The notes under the pieces were generated by a model. That model had not been told where the DNA came from and did no database searches. It saw nothing but the letters and a program-made list of their open reading frames with translations. From contig MCFE01000412.1 in assembly GCA_002104905.1 (NCBI GenBank), positions 1 to 64,000 on the forward strand: a stretch of DNA of 64,000 nucleotides, read 5' to 3'. The stretch is from Basidiobolus meristosporus CBS 931.73. Lineage: Eukaryota > Basidiobolomycota > Basidiobolomycetes > Basidiobolales > Basidiobolaceae. The position numbers and the translations under genes are program-made. Below are positions 29,301-42,900 of this stretch, one piece after another (position 1 is the first letter of the stretch; each line of letters opens with the position of its first letter).

Positions 29301-32300
29301 GGTTGTGCGTCCAGCTGTCTTTGTCTTTCCCGTCGCTCTTGTTCTAATCTCTCCTGTTCAAGGACCTCCTCTCTAATGTCCGGTGGAAGAGCGTCCAAAA
29401 ATTCAGCACTGATCTGGGACTCCCCGGCAAGTTGGAGGTTCGATTGCTGACTATCGTCGGCATCACTTTCCTCCAGCGCCTGACTCTCTAACTGTTGCTG
29501 CTGTCTTTCGCGGAAATGTTGATTTAATACTTCTGCTCTTAAATCTTCCGGCAACGCTTCCAAGAAGGTCGGGTCAATGCCGGAGTCCGTGATATCTACG
29601 GTGTCACCGTTGATTGTCACAGTAGTCCGTGATGGAGCTTCAGAGGATGAAGCATCTACGCTCATTGGTTCCTGGTCTTCAGTAGTCTGAGGTGGTTCTT
29701 GGGTTACTGGAGGATTTTCTTCAGTATTTTCGATAACAGTCTCAACCTCTTCGACCGCAGGGGGAGCTGCTTCTGCCGCTATATCGGATGGCTCGGCATT
29801 CTCGTGAACCGGCTCCGGAAGGGTTTCAGGCACCTCGGTGGTAGGAGCGGTGGCTTCAGTTTGCTCCATTGGCTCATCCGATCTCTCCACTGTGGCATCA
29901 TCCACGATGATCTCTTCCTCTTGGACGGCTTCCTCTTCAGCCTTCTTTTGATCCTCGATGGCAATGGGAACAAGTACGTTGAGGACACAGTTAGTTAACC
30001 GAGCGGTTTTGTCGGATATGAGGTTTCCGTAGAGAATGCGGCACTCCTGATACCAACGCTCACTGGTGCCTTGCGGGGCAAAATCATTCACCACGTTCAA
30101 TGGGTCATAGGCAGCTGGCTCGCCACCTGCGCTGCTATTGTTGGCAGATGATAACACGCGATCCAATCCACCCATTGATCCGCCAAATCCGGCCGAGTTG
30201 TTACTGACATCCACGCGATATACGTTGGAGCCAGATCCTCTGGAGCTACGGTTGAGCAGTTGCTCCAATAGCTGAACAGCGCTACCTCCTATCATATCCT
30301 CAAACGACTGCCAGTCTGACACATGAGATGCACGTCCTCGAGTCACGTCAAGAGTCGGGTTGGAAGCTGGCAAGCTGTTGATGAGAAGTGGATGAGCGGA
30401 TCCATCAAATCCTCTTGATGGTAACCGATTGGACATGCGACCAAACAACTGGAAATCGGAGTCGTCCGCATAAGCAAGTCGGTTCTGCTCGCTGTCACCC
30501 AAATGTAGATCGAATGTGTCGGAGTGCATTCCAACTTCAAGCAAGGTTCTTCTAACCGGGAAGTGTCTACCGTGGCGACGGTTTCCAAGATTGACGATGG
30601 CACGATTCTGTCTGGTAGGAATATCGTCACCAAACAGCTCTTCATCGTGAATGAATGGTCGATGCTGATCAAGAGCGAATCCAAACCCATCCTCAAGTTG
30701 GTCCTCAAGCGTAATCTCTGGGTCCAAATCCTGGCTATCATCAAGATCATCCTCGATATCGTCATCTTCCTCACCTCCGAAGATCAGGTCGCGTTCAGCA
30801 TCATCCAGATGCAACTCTACGTCCAGTGGATCATCGTTGTCATCCACGATCTCTGCAATGTCCTCGTCGGAAAGAACATGATTGACCTCGTCAACTTCCC
30901 ATGACATCTCACGAGCATCTCTATCGTCATCCAAATCATCATCGTCGTCGTCGAGTTCATCTTCTGCACCTTCTTCACTGCCGTATGATGGATGGATCAC
31001 AATTTCCATGTCAACATTGTCGCCATCTGCCATATCGTCCTCATCTTCGTCGCTGACATCGCTTGCATCGCTAGACATCTCGTCGAAGTCCCCTTCATCG
31101 AAGTCTTCCTCATCTTCCGTATCAATGTCATCATCCTCATCTTCGTCAAGCGAAGTGGCTCCTTCGAACATACCCAAAGAAGAATTTCGATAAAGATCTG
31201 GCGCTTCCTCTGGCTCACTCTCTCCAGTGTCAAGATCATCGTAGGAGTAGTAGCTCTCTTCATCGCTAGCAGTCTGCTTGTTTGACGATTCCGCCTGCTT
31301 GCCCATCTTGATTGCGACCTTGGACAAGAACTCCAACGGCCTCAAGAAAGCACTTGTGAGAGTTTTCGAGGAAGGGTAATTGAGGTCAACCTCTGACAAC
31401 CCATTGGTTAGCAGAGTAACGAAGTTCTTTTCAACCATCATCTTGGCAACGCTAGTCGACTGGATATCATTAGCCTTGCTTCCAAGGCCTGGGGACGAGG
31501 ATCTATGAGATAGGATCTTCAAGCACAAGTCAGCCAAGGCCAAGAACCTCCCGTACTTGACGTCAGTCGGGCTGTTGGAAGCAATGGCATCTTTGAACGA
31601 GCGAACTATGGCATCAAGTACGAACTTCTTAACCTGCAGTAGGTTGTTGTGCGCTGCCTTATCTTCACCAGTATCTTCCTTGGTACAAAGTGTGGTGATT
31701 ACTGAGGCTGCCCATGTAGTCTGCTTGTGCTGTTTTCTAATCTCGGTATCCAGAACTTCCGGCGAATCATGTACCCCGTTGTAGGGTAATAAATCGTTCA
31801 AAAGGTGACTCAAGAAGTTCGAACGATGCTTTTGTGGAGTCTGACTCTCTTTCTGTGGAGTATGAGGCTCCTTCGAATGCTTTTTGACTCTATTGTAGGT
31901 CATAACATCCGAATGACAATGAGGATATGACGAGAGAAGTTCCGTCAAGCACTGAAGTAAGAAACAACGGTATACAAATATCTTGTCCTCTTCTGTGGGC
32001 TGTTTGGCGACCTCCTTTGGTTTGGTGGTTTCTTCGTTCGACGCTTCCTTCTCGTCCACGCTCATTCCAACCGGAACATCAAAGCCAGAAGGTTGCTTAG
32101 AAGATTTGTATCGCAACGACATCAATTCTTCAATCAAGAAATGGATCAAAGTTTCCGAGATTGTGGACAAGGATGTCAAGGTTTCTTTAGCGTCCACCAT
32201 CATCTCGATGTCCTCGTTGTGGGCACGATTATCCTCTTGCTTGCCGGTGGCACCGGCTTCGTGCTTTTCCTCCTCTTTTTTGTGCAAAGTAATCTGGGGG

Positions 32301-35300
32301 CTTCTGCCATTAGGATCGTATTTCGAGAGTCGGCAAACTGATTTGGTGGCTTCGACGAATTGCTCAGGGTTTCTCAGTGCTACTGGACCCAGGTTTCTGA
32401 TAAATGTGCTAACATCAACAAGTCGAGGTCTAGGATGAGTGAACCACGAAGTGATCTTTTGCTCCATCATCTTTTTCAGAACTTGCGCACTTTCGATTAC
32501 GTGCCGTAAAATGATGATGGTATATGCCGATTGCCCTTGGAAACCAGAAGTCCCCTCTTTGTAGGAGGTGAAGAGCAGCGGCATCTTGCCCGAATTGGCG
32601 AAGTTCACAGCAAACGTATGATCTCTAGTAAGACGAACCAGGATTCTAAGTACTGCGTGATGAATATCTTGAGGAATGCTCAGCTCCAACATATTTAGGC
32701 ACCCTTCCATCAATAATTCACGATCCGAACTCGACACCTCGATAGCAAGCGAGTCAGTCTCCACTGGTGTAGATTTACTCTCGTCTGACTCATACTCAAG
32801 CTTGACGGATTTGGGCTCATCGGCAAGAGATATGCAGGCCTCGATTACCAATAATGAGGGAGTGACCCACAAAGGAATTGCTTCAGTCTGGAAAGGCGTT
32901 TCTGGGGAGACCATCTTAATCAACATGGGGATGTACTTGTCGGAATGGAATATGGCTTTAGATTGAGCCGATGCATCATTGAGCAGCAATGCAAGCAAAC
33001 GAAGATAGACACCCATGGTACGCTCATCCAATCCACCTGAACCGAGTGGATTAAATCCAATGATTTGATCAATCAAATTACCAAAGATATCGCCTTCCTC
33101 GTCTTTGAGCGAGAGAACAAGTAGATCGCGAACATCGAAAACGATCTCTTCAGAATTATTCAGAAGCTCGATACTACGAGAGACGATTTCCGCCTTCAAA
33201 CTTTGGCGTGCCTCATGATATTGCTGGTACATAGAGAACTCCTTCTCCTTCCCTTTGGCCTCCTCCTCATTGCTCGAGGCTCCTGCTGCTTCATTTGTTG
33301 TTGCATTTTCGCACGGTTCCGACTCTACTGCAGCTTTCTCTTCCATAACCTCATCAGTCGACATCGCTGTCTCGCGGTTCTCGGGATTAGTAGCAGCATC
33401 ACCTTGGCCACCCTCAGTGACGTCCATACTTGCTTCATCCGGGCGGGCTGTGTTCCCTTCTGTTCTGCTGGTTGAAGCTTCTTCTGAAGAATACATGGCC
33501 ACGGCCTCTGGGTGGGTTAGAAGGTATTCCGCGGCACGGCCTACATGATTCATGCAGCGAGTAAGCGCCATTTCTGCGGCTCCTCTAGGGAAACCCATAT
33601 CAATCAACTGCTGAATCTTGTTTTCATCCGGGACAAATGGTCGCGGACTGAAAACAGAGCTTGCTACGGTGGCTTTTGCAAGCCCAGTAGGGCGGGAGTC
33701 TTGCTCTCCCTCACCCTTCAATATCTGAATGATATTTTGTAAGGTAGATTTCACAATTGTTGAAGGGCAGTCTTTGATGTAGTCGTCACGTAGCAAATCA
33801 ACCACATTTGGAAGTATTTTGCTTCGGATCTCCACCAGAAATTCGTGCGGATCAAAAGAGCTAGCAGCACGGTCTTTGTCCTTGGACACCATGTTTAGCA
33901 GATGTGGAGACTCATGCAGCAACTTCGCAGAAGACAAAAATTGGAAAAAGTTCAGGGCAACCTCAATCGCCCCGTTGGCATGCGCCAACTTCTGCTTGAT
34001 TTCTTGATCCTCGCTTCCTACAGTCTTACCATGGACCTCTTTTGCAGCGGCCCAAAGTTGATTCACAATACTGAACACGCATTCCAAGCCATCAGATTTC
34101 ACAAACTCCAGCACAAGCATGACTTGCAGATACATCTGGTTACGTTCATCCAAGAAGAGCACTGATAACAAGCCAAGCATAGCAGTGAAATAGCTGAATT
34201 GCTCCGTATCAAAGATGTGACCATCCTTCAAAACCCTGGACCACGTAAGGTGCTCCTTGGCGACTGTCGAAATGTCCTTGGCCAACATGAAGGCCAACTT
34301 TTTCTGAGCAGGCTCCATTACTCGACGAGTGGCAAGGATCTTGGATAGCCCTTGGAACAGCGGAGTTAGGCAGGTAGGTATTTGAGAGGCCAAGAATTTG
34401 AAGTATTTAGTATTCTGGACTTGAGGATATTCGGAGGCATCAAAGTCGCCTTCTGATTTCTCATTTCCGGGGGCAGGTGTCTCGCCACTGGGTTCGTCAA
34501 TAGCTCTCGGTGTATCGCCCAGTGTAGATTCGTTTTCCTTGGCGGCTTCCCCAGTAGATTCCGGTCCATCTTTCTTGGATTTTTTCTTGATTGTATACCA
34601 CTCCTTTGGCACGGTATTCTTCAGAATAATATTCTCCCAAACACAGGTGCGGTGCAACTCTCCCAGCATGCTCACCACTTGACTGCCAACCTCCCCGGTG
34701 AACGCCCCAATGACAGTGGTGATATTCTTGCTGTGCGAAAAGACGGGGGTACAGTAGATATCTGACAGTAGTCCAACAAATCCATGGAGGGAAACAAGCG
34801 AACGAAACACTCTATTGCCTTCATCCACTTTCTTAGGATCGGCTGGGTTGAGATCTAGGTAGTTAATGATGATCCCATCACTGCTTTCAGCTTTCAAAAA
34901 CGAGCCTGATCCTTGCAATGCCTGATGAAGTTCGTTCAGAATGGCGGTCACAACCGAGTTGGCATCGACCTCGCTCATTACTCGGAACAAATGAGACAAG
35001 GAGTATGATGCCGAGGAGGTTGAGAAATCGTAGGGTACCGTGGGTAACGCGTAGAACTTCAATATGATACTTAAACCATCCAACTTGAGAAACTCTTTAC
35101 AGTGGGATGCATTTTGAAACAGTCCCTCTAGGAACCTAGCAAATATCTCGATGAAGTTCACAACTGTATTCTCCTTCTTATCACTGGATTTTTTGACCTC
35201 CGTATCAGTCATAGTAGCATCTTGACTTGGTGATGAGCTACTATCCGCGACAGAATTCTCAGTGGCTTTGGCGAGCTGTAGGCGATAATCGCCATCCGCC

Positions 35301-37512
35301 TCCCTACCAGTGACTACATCCTCTCCCATCTGAACAATCTTATTTGCCATTGTGATGATAGAGCTCATGACAGCATCCTGCAGACTGGGGTGATGGCGAA
35401 TCAGCTCGTCTATAGAAGTGCCGAGAACAGCAGGAACATCACCATCTTGTAGAGCGTCCAAATGCGGAAGAGAAGTGAAGATTTTGAAGAACTGTTCGAT
35501 TTGATGGGATTCCTTGAAAGCTTCTAGGCCCGGCCCATTGAGACAGATGGCTCCAAAGGCATTGGGGATCGACGAAATAACATCGGCCGAGGTGGGGATA
35601 TCCTTCTGAATGGTCTCCAAAAAGGTTTGCGGCAGCTTGGCCTCCTGAAGTATGGGCAAGGAGGTGGGCTCGTTGTGAATAAAGGTGGCCATGATGTTGA
35701 CCACAAGGCCAAATATACTGCTTCCAAAGATCTTCGGGTGCTCAAGGACAGTTCTAAGAGAATGAGGGAAGGTGGAATCCACCAAGTTTCTCAAACCATC
35801 AGCGGTGCCAGAAGTCTGCATCATGTGTAAGATAAACTTGAGCATCGACTTCACAAACGAGGTTCTTTCGTTTGGAATGAATGTCTTCTCTGGGGAAAGC
35901 TCGAACTCTTTGTTGATCTCCATGCAGTGGGCAACCTCGCCACGGATACGGTCGACCAGGATCTGAATTCCGTTGGCTTCGCAGAAAGTAGTGAAGGAGT
36001 TCGGGAAGCCATAGACAATTCCGTCAAGAAGACTGACTACACGGGTAACACTCTTGATATGCCGGGCTTCTCTGCTGTCAAGAATCGAGAGCAGAACAGG
36101 AATAATCCCAGCGGCAATCACCATATTGCCGCCGCTCTGTGTTGTGATGATGTAGCCGATGAGTGAGAACAAAGCATCGATGAAGTCCTGGGGATAGTTT
36201 GTTTCTCCAGCTGCTACACTAGCTGCTACCTTTCGCAACAGATACATCAAGATACCATGATTGGCCGAGGCATTAATCGCTGTCAAGATATCAGTCAACT
36301 TCGACCTGTAACGGCCAATCCCGTCGATGGCGTACAATGCAACGGTTTGAATGTCGAAGGGGACGTCGTTGTCCGGGTGAAGTAGTTCTGCCAAGTGGGA
36401 GCTACAATCGGGTTCGTATAGAAACAGCTTTGCTTGTGCAATCGGCTCGGTCACCACATGCGCCATGATGGAGATAGCGAGGATTCGAATGATCAGGAGT
36501 TTCTTGCGTTCCTCGGGGTCATTCAACCCCCTTGCTAGCCGAATCCGATGGAAGAGTGAGAATGCTTTGTTCGATGGCACCTGGTATTGTTCAACCAGCT
36601 CATCCAACACTTCCTGGTCACTTTTGTGGTCGACAGTTGAATTCGGGATCGTGATGACAACCAAACCTTCCGATATTTTGGATGCACTAGGCTCTCTCTG
36701 TCTATGGGATGGAGTAGGGGTTATTGGTGGCTCTGTGTTGTCGCTTTGTTTCAGAGTACGATAGAACTGGTAGGATAACGAGGTCAAATCTTCAGGAATC
36801 TTGGTCTCACTCGAGCCCAATTGAAGAAACTCTAACCCATAGTCCTTGGTTCCCCAGCTCTGAGCCAGAGTCAATATTCGATCCTGTGTGACTGAGAAAC
36901 TAGCTCTGAGAGAGCGCTGGCTGCTTAACCGCTGGGCAGGGCGAAGCATCAAACGCAGCGTCGTTTCTAGGATGACCAAATCATTCGTATGCAACAAATC
37001 GTTTAAATGCTGTAGTAGAAGCATGAGTGTGAGTGGTTAATAACAACATAGCAGCAAAGATCGACCTAGAGCAAACTTACCTCGTATGAATTGTAGATGT
37101 TTCTGTTCGTGCAGTTTTCTAAAAGGAGTCTTGAAAAGTGCAAGATTCCTTTTAGCAGGGTGAAAGTAAGCTGTGAAAAGCTTTTCTGTTGGATGTTTTT
37201 GAGCTCGTATTCTTTGCATATATCCTCAAGAATGCGATCAAATCTATCTAATACAATTATCCAGTTGTACAAATCACCTCGAGAATAGGGCCATTCCTTT
37301 ATGGAATCGAGCTTTGCAGCTAGATCAGAGTCAGTGATAGTGGATAACTCTTCAATCAATTCCTTCATCTTAGGTGGCTGCAAGAAGAAAAGTTAATGAA
37401 TGCACACGGAAAAGGCCCTCAAGAGCGCACAAGTTGGCCAAACGATCTACGCAAACAGATGGATATTTACCATGGGTGCCAGTTTTTTTGGAGGGCTCTT
37501 TTTGATCTTCAT
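26333..37512 (-). CDS. TOM1: Tom1/HUWE1-type giant HECT E3 ubiquitin ligase
   Basis: This ligase transfers ubiquitin to many nuclear and cytosolic substrates, including excess histones and unassembled ribosomal proteins. Three exons on the minus strand (37512-37471, 37377-37081, 37009-26333) join in phase to 3,671 residues. The 42-nt first exon gives MKIKKSPPKKLAPM, and the second begins PPKMKELIEELSTI; both match the family's N-terminus. Domains in order: DUF908 and DUF913 armadillo-like regions in the first 900 residues; a UBA domain (IQQLIDMGFPRGAAEMAL, about residue 1250); a strongly acidic region (about 2030-2220); DUF4414 repeats (LEALPEDLRAEVL, LDALPPDIREEVL, about 2590-2730); and a C-terminal HECT domain from about 3320. 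The catalytic Cys is in HTCFNQLDLPQYESYEQL, about residue 3637. Exon 3 alone spans 10.7 kb with no stop, which is unusual beside the intron-rich neighbours. The length is typical of HUWE1-type ligases. Confidence 0.96.
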
Positions 37513-38110
37513 TTTGAGCAGTAGAAATTGCTGTGCTATTAAGGAGTACTTGTGTTGTCAGCTTCTAGCTCAAAATCGATTCTCCACACGACTTGTGACA
37601 CAAATCCTGATTTATATGACGTTGCAAAAATATACTTGAACGGTGTGGAAAGTCGGCGGTTAACTCAGAAAGAAATAGGTTTAACTGAAAATGCGGACCA
37701 GCTTTTTCAAGGAGTATGATTTATGTTGTGTTGATGTTCAGGGTAATAAGATCTTGAAAAGGGTCAGAAAATAGGATGATTTGAAAAATACTAGCTTACG
37801 CATCCAATGTCCTATTCCATAGCCATAGCCTAATTGAACGTTGGATTTACTACTCCCATTTAGAGTTGCGTCATCAAAATCCCCGTAAAATTTTTCATGG
37901 ATGATGTCGGTATTTCCTGGGAAATCATGGGAAACGGCGTATTAATAATCAGCAATTGGACTTGGAAAATCAGCCTAATCGAGAGCCGACCTAGCGTTAA
38001 TTTATTTCTTGATTTGTAAAAATGACGGATTATTTAACAAGCAGAGACTGCGACGAGGTGTATGAAACATTATCAATCTGGTATTTTACCCGGTAGACGA
38101 GGCGCTGATG
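37513..38110. other. upstream region of TOM1 and 3' flank of ATG15
   Basis: It lies between two minus-strand genes. It is AT-rich with no recognisable gene, RNA or TATA box of note. The TOM1 promoter must lie here. Confidence 0.5.
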
Positions 38111-39562
38111 TCAATCCACGTATTTCCAAAGGCCGCAATCCACGCAGTCTTGATCGGGTTCGCAGGCGGTAACGTTGTCCCAGGGCTTTAGAACCTTCTC
38201 AATGACATCCTCAATACGGTGTAGCCGCACATCGGATTTCCATCCGTACTTGGAAATGACATCGTAGCTGCAGGACTTCCCGGTGTGGCACTTGCTTTCC
38301 ATCGCATAGCCAGCATAATAGCATGAGCTGGCCGCTCCCTATTTAGCATGGATTAGTATGGGAATAGACATGATTAGCGCGTTTGTTGGTGTTTACATAC
38401 CGTACACGATCCCGTGTAGATGGGATCGGCGTTGTGCCCAAAATGCCACACTGGAATGTCTTGCATATCAATTCCAGGTGGCATTGGGAGATGAAGTCGC
38501 TTTGCGGCCATTAATTCTCCAGGCGCCTCAAATGTGACTGTTGGGATACCAAAAGTAAGGCCGACGAGACCTGCTACCGCACCGCCTAGCGAATGTCCAG
38601 TGAACCATATACTTGATTGAGGATACATGTCTGCTACGTTGAAAAAGATTTTCTATCATAGGGAGTTGTTACTGGAGGTGGAACAGGTATTGGCTTCAGT
38701 CAATTGCTACTTACGAACGCGGCATTATAGTAAACACTATCTCCTGTTAGACTCTGCTCTACACAAGTTTGATTACACATGTTGCTTCCCATGTAGCAAT
38801 CGCAAACAGGCGACCAGGTGGCATCTACCCGAGCACAGCAGCAGGAAAACAGCAGATTGTCATTCACTTTATCGTTGGCAGACGTTTCTCCGTCCCCCAT
38901 CCATAAAAAGGCGGCACTAGTCCCCTTAATGGCCAACACTAGGGTGGTGTTCGCTTCGTTTCCAAAGACGTATCCTCTCAACCCATCTTTCTCCCATCCA
39001 AAAGAGGAATTCTAATATAAATCAGGTCAGCACTTGAATAGCAAACATTCCTCTTAACGGTACCGCTAACCTTTTGCCACTTGTCGCCCATATCATACCA
39101 CTTGTTCTTTTTCGGGGATAAATATGCGTTGTGAGTCATCTTTGCCATGCTCAAGACCGTCTCTTTGTCTGTAATGTCTGGAATTTTAATCTCCTCTCGT
39201 CTCCAGGTGTTGTATCTTGGGTGTCTCCCAAAAGCGTTGTAATACTGAACGTTGTCATTATCAGGTAGAAGTACATTTTGGTGTTTTGTTTTTATCTGAA
39301 CAGCGGTAGAAGCGGCTGATAGAATCCCATAATCCGGAATTTCAAGATCCTCGTCAGCGTAATCCGCCATGAATACATCGCTCGCTTGGAAATCCTGTCT
39401 TCTAAGGAGTTTGTCGTTGATAACCCCTTGGTGAAACATGTGCTTTAGCCGTAGGGTATCTTCATTGCTCGATGGGTTGAATACAGTTTGGCGCAGTTGT
39501 GCCTTAGATTGAGGGAATCTTGTGAGAGAAAGCACTGCTATCAGCAATCCTTTGAATAACAT
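38111..39562 (-). CDS. ATG15: Atg15-type vacuolar phospholipase (lipase class 3)
   Basis: Atg15 breaks down the membranes of autophagic bodies and multivesicular bodies inside the vacuole. Four minus-strand exons (39562-39071, 39011-38715, 38652-38401, 38338-38111) join in phase to 422 residues. The start chosen is [18 protein letters not shown], a hydrophobic N-terminal anchor that directs the protein through the ER and multivesicular-body route; an earlier in-frame codon adds an unlikely polar leader. The lipase motif GHSLGG (in [17 protein letters not shown]) carries the nucleophilic Ser. Asp in HNADPIYTG and His in VRLHRIEDV fit the other two members of the triad. TFEAPGE, the Cys-rich middle and the C-terminal [11 protein letters not shown] tail are also family features. 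A CACGTG box lies 67 bp upstream of the start. Confidence 0.92.
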
Positions 39563-39970
39563 GTTTAGTAGACACTGAATTGAGGCAGAGTCGTTGTAGT
39601 ATAAATAACGGTCACACATCCCTTACGGCACGTGACATCGGGGGTTTACTCGATCATATCAATCGCCATTAGACTCATCACATGCCCACCTATCAATCAA
39701 TGAATACCGATCTCCACGATTGCTCTAGTCATGGGAAAGGGCGGATGAATAACAAGGTGTCATGTGAGATGGTTAGGAAACTGCCATTGTGAGCGGTAAT
39801 CTTTTTTTTTATCCAGTGCATCAAGGTTTATGCCAAAATCCTTTGATTTAAGCTAGATACAAAACCAGCCACGGAAAATAGGCAGCAAAGTGATTTTTAC
39901 TCAAAAAATTGGAAGTATATATATCAAACAAATCACCACGAGGATTGTCCCTTTACTTGAACCTAGAGCG
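39563..39970. promoter_or_regulatory. divergent ATG15/PRP6 promoter region with a CACGTG box
   Basis: The 408-bp gap serves ATG15 (-) and PRP6 (+). On the ATG15 side it has TATTTATA (39600-39607, minus reading) and a palindromic CACGTG at 39629-39634, read on the minus strand as GTCACGTGCC. This is a bHLH site resembling the CLEAR motif of lysosomal genes or a Pho4/Cbf1 site. Its use is an inference. Confidence 0.55.
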
Positions 39971-42900
39971 ATGTATCAAGCTACCAAAGATTTCTTGGGG
40001 AAACCTGCACCACCCAACTATGTTGCCGGTTTGGGTAGAGGGTAAGCTGAACTCCTGCTCAAAGTCGGTGCTCCTGACCTTTTCAAGCTGATCCTCGGTT
40101 TTATTTTCTAGTGCGACAGGTTTCACCACGCGTTCCGATATCGGTCCGGCTAGAGAAGGGCCAGTCCTCGATGCAAGGTATAAATCTTCACAGATCTTTT
40201 CAAAGTTTCTTTAATTCGCTTCATTTTTCACGCCTTTGTATCCATTACGAGTATACACCAATAATGATTCCTTGCCTACTTTTCAGGGTTTAAATGTTTT
40301 TAAACCCAAGTAGTCATAGGGAGGCGAAGTTTGGCACTTAGGTGTGTTGATTTCGCGTGACCTGCACTCATCCAATATATTTGTCCTCTAATATCATTGT
40401 GTTATTGAAATAGTGTTGAGGCAGCAAAGCAACAACAACAAAAGGAGGAGGAAGACGACGAAAGATTTCAAGATCCGGACAATGAAACCGGTCTATTCGC
40501 ATCCATTCCTTACGATGAGGACGATGAGGAAGCGGATAAAATCTACGAAGCTATAGACGCCAAGATGGATGAGCGCCGAAGAGTGCGAAGGTTTGTTCGG
40601 AATAATGGCGTCGATATTTTCTAGAAATACCATTCATTTTCGTCAACCTCTATCTAGAGAGGCTCGAGAAAAGGAGGAGCTTAAAAAATACCGCGCAGAG
40701 AGACCCAAGATTCAGCAGCAGTTTGCTGACATCAAACGCTCTTTAGCTACGTTGTCTTCTGACGAATGGTCCAACATTCCTGAGGTTGGCGATTTAGTCG
40801 GCAAGAACAGAAGGAAGCAGAATCTACAAGAAAGGTAGAGTTACGCTATATGCCACCCGGCACTGCATATCATAGCTGCTAACTTTAAACTGGTTGCGCG
40901 AACAGATATACCCCTGTGCCAGACTCTCTTCTCGAGAAAGCTAGGGAAGAGCATCAGCTTGTCACCCACTTGGATCCCCAGCAGCAAGTAAGTTTTCACG
41001 ATTTCCGCCAAGAAAACTCGTTAGTCTAACTTGAATGTTTGGTAGCAACATGGAGGATTTGCAACACCAGCTGGAACCGACTCCGGCATGATGACAAACT
41101 TTGTGGAGATTGGCCAGGCTAGAGATAAAGTTTTAAGTTTAAAACTGGATCAGGTTAGTATCACCGACCACTTGATGTATACATATTGCTGATCTAATCC
41201 TCGTTAGATTTCGGACTCTGTTAGTGGCTCAACCAACATCGATCCTAAAGGATACCTGACGGACCTCAACAGTATTGTCGTGAAAAGTGACGCTGAGATT
41301 GGGTTTGTCAGCTTTACAAGAATCTCCGCCTAGCATAGCCATCTTATAACTATTTCTTTATTTGATATCTAGTGATATTAAGAAGGCTAGACTACTTCTG
41401 AAATCTGTCATTACCACAAATCCTAAACACGCGCCTGGATGGATTGCCGCTGCTAGACTGGAGGAGGTGGCTGGTAAGCAAGCGCAAGCTCTTAGCATCA
41501 TTGCTAAGGGTTGTGAGGAGTGTGCCAAGAGTGAGGATGTATGGCTGGAGGCAGCTAGGTTGAATACCGTCGAGAATGCAAAGGTGATTTTGGCCAGTGC
41601 AGTTCGCCATTTGCCTCAATCGGTCAAGATTTGGCTTCAAGCCGTCAAGTTGGAGACCGAAGTCAAGGGGCAGAAGCGTGTCCTTCGAAGAGCACTGGAA
41701 TTCATCCCAAACTCGGTAAAGCTGTGGAAAGCAGCTATTTCGTTGGAGGAAAATCCGGAAGATGCGCGAATCTTGCTCTCAAGAGCTGTGGAGCTTGTTC
41801 CATTGTCGGTGGAGCTGTGGCTTGCCTTGGCTAGGTTGGAGACGTATGAGAATGCGCGTAAAGTTCTCAATGCTGCTAGAGCGGCGGTCCCTACCAGCCA
41901 CGAGATCTGGATTGCTGGTGCACGCCTTGAGGAACAACAAGGAAACGACAGTAGGGTGGATATGATCATTTCGCGTGCAGTAACCACCTTGTCCCAAAAG
42001 GGAACCATTCTCACTCGCGAGCAATGGCTTCAGGAAGCAGAAGGTTGTGAAAAACAAAAAAGCGTAAGCACCTGCCAAGCCATTGTTCGCGCTACCATTG
42101 GGCTTGGCATCGAGGAGGACGATAGAAAATCCACCTGGATGGAAGACGCCGAAGGCTGCATCTCGCGTAACTCCATTGAGACGGCCAGAGCGATTTACGC
42201 GCATGCACTTACCGTTTTCCGCGGGAAGAAGTCCGTTTGGAGAAGAGCAGCCTTTCTGGAAAAGAACCATGGCACTCGAGAATCTCTGGAGGAGCTTCTT
42301 CAAAAGGCAGTCAAATACTGTCCTCAAGCCGAAGTCCTCTGGCTCATGGGAGCCAAAGAGAAATGGCTTGCTGGTGATGTGAATGGCGCACGAGCTATCT
42401 TGCGCGAAGCCTTCAAAGCAAACCCGAATAGTGAGCAGATTTGGTTGGCAGCTGTTAAGCTTGAAAGTGAAAATGACGAATACGAAAGAGCATCGATTCT
42501 TCTTCAGAAAGCCAGAGAGCAAGCCGACACCGAGAGAGTCTGGATGAAATCCATTATCCTTGAGCGCCAACGCAAGCGAATTCCCGAAGCACTTGAGTTG
42601 CTGAGTGAAGGCTTGGAGAAATTCCCTACCTTCGACAAGCTGTGGATGATCCGAGGCCAGATCGAGGATAACCAAGGCCAGCTTCAAACCGCCAGGGAAA
42701 CTTACAACAAGGGTTTGAAGAGATGTCCAAAATCGATACCTTTGTGGCTACTTTCATCTAGATTGGAAGAGAAAGCGGGACTGTTAATCAAGTCAAGAGC
42801 CATCCTTGAGCGTGGCAGACTCCTGAACCCTAAAAACGCTGAGCTATGGACCGAAGCTGTTCGAGTGGAACTTCGCGGCAACAACATGAACATGGCCAAG

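Noticed and set aside
41779-42687. 302-codon minus-strand open frame opposite PRP6
   Set aside because: It lies wholly within the large HAT-repeat exon of PRP6. The composition is that of an antisense shadow and no family is recognised.
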